From: Limnohabitans sp. 2KL-1
GTDB taxonomy: Bacteria > Pseudomonadota > Gammaproteobacteria > Burkholderiales > Burkholderiaceae_C
DNA length: 64,000 nucleotides
Direction: 5' to 3'
Assembly: GCF_003063435.1 (NCBI RefSeq)
Contig: NZ_NESL01000003.1
Coordinates: 62,001 to 126,000 of the forward strand
The position numbers and the translations under genes are program-made. Under the pieces are notes generated by a model that was not told the DNA's origin, did no database searches, and worked only from the letters and a program-made list of their open reading frames with translations. Positions 61,586 to 64,000 of the stretch are shown piece by piece; positions within the stretch are counted from its first letter, which is position 1; every line of letters starts with the position of its first letter.

Positions 61586-62081
61586 CACCCAACGACTGGA
61601 CGGCCCCTTGGGGCCCATGATCCTGGCCGCCTCGACACAAGGCCTGTGCGGCGTCTGGTTTGAGGGACAGCGCCACGGCCCCTCCGAAGAACGCATGCAA
61701 AGCTGGACACCCCAGTCTTCGCACAGCCTGCTGCAAGAGGCATCACGGCAACTGCACGCCTACTTTGCCAACGAACTTCTGAAGTTTGACTTGCCCCTGG
61801 ACCTGTCGGCGGGCACCCCGTTTCAGCAATCGGTCTGGCAGGCCTTGCTGACCATCCCTTCGGGCAAAAGCCAAAGCTACGGGGATCTGGCACGGCAATT
61901 GGCCAACCCCAAGGCCGTGCGTGCCGTGCGTGCCGTGGGTGCGGCCGTGGGGCGCAATCCTGTGGGTATCATCGTGCCTTGCCACCGCATCCTGGGTGCC
62001 GGTGGCCAACTCACGGGTTATGCAGGCGGGCTGTGGCGCAAACAAGCGCTGCTGCGGCTTGAAGGCCACCCCGGCATCTGA
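61572..62081 (+). CDS. ogt: Methylated-DNA-protein-cysteine methyltransferase with a duplicated Arg-Ala-Val
   Basis: 169 residues. The active site is PCHRILG (Cys137), preceded by the helix-turn-helix GTPFQQSVWQALLTIPSGKS. It removes methyl groups from O6-methylguanine in DNA. The segment normally reading KAVRAVGAANGRNP is KAVRAVRAVGAAVGRNP here (114-130), with a 9-bp in-frame tandem duplication in the recognition helix that holds the arginine finger, and Val for the usual Asn. It overlaps the Ada-AlkA gene by 14 bp. The gene is otherwise intact. Confidence 0.93.
   Translation: MKTIDTQRLDGPLGPMILAASTQGLCGVWFEGQRHGPSEERMQSWTPQSSHSLLQEASRQLHAYFANELLKFDLPLDLSAGTPFQQSVWQALLTIPSGKSQSYGDLARQLANPKAVRAVRAVGAAVGRNPVGIIVPCHRILGAGGQLTGYAGGLWRKQALLRLEGHPGI
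61917..61934 (+). repeat. ogt: In-frame 9-bp duplication inside ogt
   Basis: GTGCGTGCC occurs twice in tandem and adds Val-Arg-Ala next to the recognition helix of the methyltransferase. Confidence 0.95.
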
Positions 62082-62089
62082 CATCTTTC

Positions 62090-62986
62090 ATGAATCCACC
62101 TCACGCCAAAGGCTGGCTGGCCGACTTCCTGATCCTGGCCGCCATCTGGGGCTCCTCTTTTTTGTTCATGCGTGTGGCGGCTCTGGAACTGGGCGCTTTG
62201 CCTACCGCCGCCATTCGGGTGGCCATTGCCTCGGTCTTCCTGCTGCCCCTGATGCTGGCCAAAGGCCATTGGGGCGAGCTGCGCCAACACTGGAAGCCGG
62301 TGCTGTTTGTGGGCGTGCTCAACAGCGGCATTCCCTTCGCGTTGTACTCGTTTGCCGTGATGCACATCACCACGGGGTTTTCGTCCATCCTGAACGCCAC
62401 AGTGCCCTTGTTTGGCGCGCTCGTCGCTTGGGTTTGGCTGGGTGACAAGCCCAGCCTGTCGCGCACCGTGGGTCTGGCCATCGGCTTTGGCGGCGTGGTG
62501 CTGTTGGCGGGTGGGCAAGCCAGCTTCAAGCCCAACGCCTCGGGCATTGCCCCAGCCTGGGCGGTGCTGGCCTGTCTGGGGGCCACCACTTGCTATGCGC
62601 TGGCCGCGAGCTTCACCAAAAAACACATCCCCAGCCTGCCGCCATTGGTCACCGCCACCGGCAGCCAGATCGGGGCCACGCTGGCGTTGGTGTTGCCTGC
62701 GCTGTGGTTCAGGCCAGACCACTGGCCCAGCGCCTCGGCCTGGGGGGCATTGCTGGTGGTGGGGGTGCTGTGCACAGGCGTGGCCTACATCCTGTATTTC
62801 AAGTTGATCGAGAACTCGGGGCCTGCGCGGGCGCTGACGGTCACCTTTTTGGTGCCAGTTTTTGCCATCGCCTATGGGGTGCTGTTTCTGGGTGAAACCG
62901 TGACCGCCTGGATGCTGCTGTGTGGTGCGGTGATTTTGGCAGGCACCGCCCTGTCCAGCGGGCTGGTCAAGCTGCCGGGGCGTTGA
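62090..62986 (+). CDS. EamA/DMT-superfamily transporter
   Basis: 298 residues with ten hydrophobic helices in two EamA repeats (ILAAIWGSSFLFMRVA near the start, and the second repeat from AWAVLACLGATTCYALAASF). The ends of each repeat show the PVFAIAYGVLFLGETVTAWM signature. It is an inner-membrane permease for metabolite or drug export or uptake, substrate unknown. It starts 8 bp after ogt, so it may be co-transcribed. It is convergent with the RlmN-like gene. Confidence 0.9.
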   Translation: MNPPHAKGWLADFLILAAIWGSSFLFMRVAALELGALPTAAIRVAIASVFLLPLMLAKGHWGELRQHWKPVLFVGVLNSGIPFALYSFAVMHITTGFSSILNATVPLFGALVAWVWLGDKPSLSRTVGLAIGFGGVVLLAGGQASFKPNASGIAPAWAVLACLGATTCYALAASFTKKHIPSLPPLVTATGSQIGATLALVLPALWFRPDHWPSASAWGALLVVGVLCTGVAYILYFKLIENSGPARALTVTFLVPVFAIAYGVLFLGETVTAWMLLCGAVILAGTALSSGLVKLPGR

Positions 62987-62996
62987 GCTGAAAGAC

Positions 62997-63024
62997 GTCA
63001 GACCTGAAGGTGCCGACCTACAGG
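62997..63024 (-). repeat. Palindromic repeat (REP-like), copy B2
   Basis: On the minus strand CCTGTAGGTCGGCACCTTCAGGTCTGACG has the same layout as copy A: AGGTCGG, stem, TTCA loop, stem, GACG. It contains the stop codon of the RlmN-like gene. Confidence 0.7.
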
Positions 63025-64000
63025 ACAGATTTGCAGGTCGCGGGCTTCAGCCCCGACACCCACATTTTCACGGGTTGCACGCGCTGCACATCCCGCGCCC
63101 TGAGCTGGCCACACCCGCCATCGACATCCTGCCCCGCCGACTGGCGCAATTTGGTCAGCACGCCGCGCTGGTGCAAGGTTCGGGCGATTTCTGCCGCACG
63201 TTCCCAGCTGGGCCGCGCGTAGGGCAAATCGGGCACCGCGTTGTAGGGGATCATGTTCATCAGCGCGTATTTGCCTTTGAGCAGGCGCACGATGCCGTCG
63301 ATTTCTTCGGCGCTGTCGTTCACGCCCTCGATCAGCGTCCACTGGTACTGGATCGGGTAGCCGGTGGCGCAGGCATAAGTTTCACCCGCCTCCACCAGAT
63401 CCTGCGGGTCAAAGCGCGGGGCACGGGGCAGCAGTTGCGCCCGCAAATCGGCCCGCGTGGTGTGCAGAGACAAGGCCAGTGCCGGTTTGACGCGGCCTTG
63501 CGGCAAGCGCTCGAACACCCGCGCATCGCCCACGGTGGAAAACACGAGATTCTTGTGGCCGATGTTGCCCACCGTGCCCAGCAGGTCAATGGCATCGATG
63601 ACCGCGTCCAGGTTGTGCGAAGGCTCGCCCATGCCCATGAACACCACTTTTTTGACGGGTCTGAGCGTCCGGGCCAGCGCCACCTGCGCCACGATCTCGG
63701 CGCTGCCCACTTGGCGGATAAGGCCTTCGCGCCCGGTCATGCAAAACACGCAGCCCACAGCGCAGCCCACTTGCGACGACACACACAAGCCATCGCGCGG
63801 CAGCAGCACACTTTCGACCGTCTGGCCGTCTTGCAGGCCCACCAACAAACGGGCCGAGCCGTCTTGCCCAGGGTGCTGCTCGCGCAGCGTGGCCAGGCCG
63901 CTGAGGGTTTGGCTGAGCGCGGGCAGGGCCTCGCGCACGGCCGTGGGCATGAAACTCTCCAGCGGACGGCGACCGCTGTCCTGCGGCTTGGCTTGCGCCC
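63018..64000 (-). CDS. RlmN/Cfr-family radical SAM RNA methyltransferase, 5' end beyond window (partial)
   Basis: The frame is open to the last base of the window; 326 codons are present and the start lies beyond the edge. The radical SAM cluster CAVGCVFC is followed by GMGEPSHNL and VFSTVGDARV. A C-terminal cysteine in AGQDVDGGCGQLRA is the expected methyl-carrier residue. It methylates an adenine in rRNA or tRNA using S-adenosylmethionine twice. It differs from textbook RlmN in spacing, so it may be a paralogue. The last 15 or so residues (after RARDVQRV) are encoded by a palindromic repeat and look acquired. Convergent with the EamA gene. Confidence 0.85.
   Translation of the reverse strand, partial: AQAKPQDSGRRPLESFMPTAVREALPALSQTLSGLATLREQHPGQDGSARLLVGLQDGQTVESVLLPRDGLCVSSQVGCAVGCVFCMTGREGLIRQVGSAEIVAQVALARTLRPVKKVVFMGMGEPSHNLDAVIDAIDLLGTVGNIGHKNLVFSTVGDARVFERLPQGRVKPALALSLHTTRADLRAQLLPRAPRFDPQDLVEAGETYACATGYPIQYQWTLIEGVNDSAEEIDGIVRLLKGKYALMNMIPYNAVPDLPYARPSWERAAEIARTLHQRGVLTKLRQSAGQDVDGGCGQLRARDVQRVQPVKMWVSGLKPATCKSVL
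63028..63058 (+). repeat. Palindromic repeat (REP-like), copy B1
   Basis: GATTTGCAGGTCGCGGGCTTCAGCCCCGACA keeps the flank GATTTGCAGGTCG, the TTCA loop and the end CCGACA of copy A, but the stem pairs GGGC with GCCC instead of ACCT with AGGT. It lies inside the 3' end of the RlmN-like gene. Confidence 0.75.

Overview
The window reads as a chromosome segment of a GC-rich betaproteobacterium, most likely Burkholderiales and probably family Comamonadaceae. This is inferred from dense ATGA-coupled operons, abundant TRAP (DctP/Q/M) carriers for sugar acids, an Entner-Doudoroff edd-eda pair, and recognisable Burkholderiales versions of the RIO-like kinase, pirin, PdxH, WaaA and Ada/AlkA proteins. 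The genus cannot be fixed by reading alone. Genes cover almost everything: there is no gene-free stretch over 300 bases, and I saw no tRNA, rRNA, CRISPR array or intact insertion sequence.

1-3.85 kb: the 3' part of a giant Ig-like/RTX-type surface protein. Its natural end is replaced by about 200 bp that look like the 5' end of a group II intron in antisense, followed by a strong terminator. 3.86-5.4 kb: a small cupin protein and a D-2-hydroxyacid dehydrogenase.

5.4-28.2 kb: a large aldonate (sugar-acid) catabolic region built from three blocks. Block A (LacI-type regulator with two matching palindromic operators; 2-hydroxyacid dehydrogenase, gluconokinase, small ferredoxin-fold protein, TRAP transporter P-Q-M, gluconate 5-dehydrogenase, L-idonate 5-dehydrogenase, SDR) would convert idonate and ketogluconates through gluconate to 6-phosphogluconate. 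Block B (minus strand: FadR-type GntR regulator, TRAP Q-M-P, enolase-superfamily dehydratase, SDR, ManD-type mannonate dehydratase) lies divergent to an IlvD/Edd-type aldonate dehydratase and a DenD-like dehydrogenase. Block C (KDG kinase, KDGal kinase, KDPGal aldolase) finishes both C4-epimeric branches. The edd-eda operon at 33.2-35.7 kb, with a HexR-like site, takes 6-phosphogluconate and KDPG to pyruvate and glyceraldehyde-3-phosphate.

28.2-44.2 kb: housekeeping and stress genes. These are a pirin, a DTW-domain tRNA modification enzyme, a RIO-like kinase, two VOC proteins including GloA, an SDR, a thioesterase, ChaC, PdxH and an AEC transporter. They are followed by a probable metal-uptake locus (TonB receptor plus His-rich and Cys-rich small proteins), MsrA, and a LysR regulator divergent from glutaryl-CoA dehydrogenase.

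44.3-51.8 kb: a TetR-controlled tripartite RND efflux operon (TetR, adaptor, RND pump) running into a PCMT-like methyltransferase, a rhodanese and TolC. 52-59.9 kb: lipopolysaccharide genes (WaaA, four glycosyltransferases, an O-antigen ligase/polymerase, phosphomannomutase). 60-64 kb: alkylation repair (Ada-AlkA fusion and Ogt), an EamA transporter, and an RlmN-like radical SAM methyltransferase cut by the right edge. A small palindromic repeat family sits at the 3' ends of eda and the RlmN-like gene.
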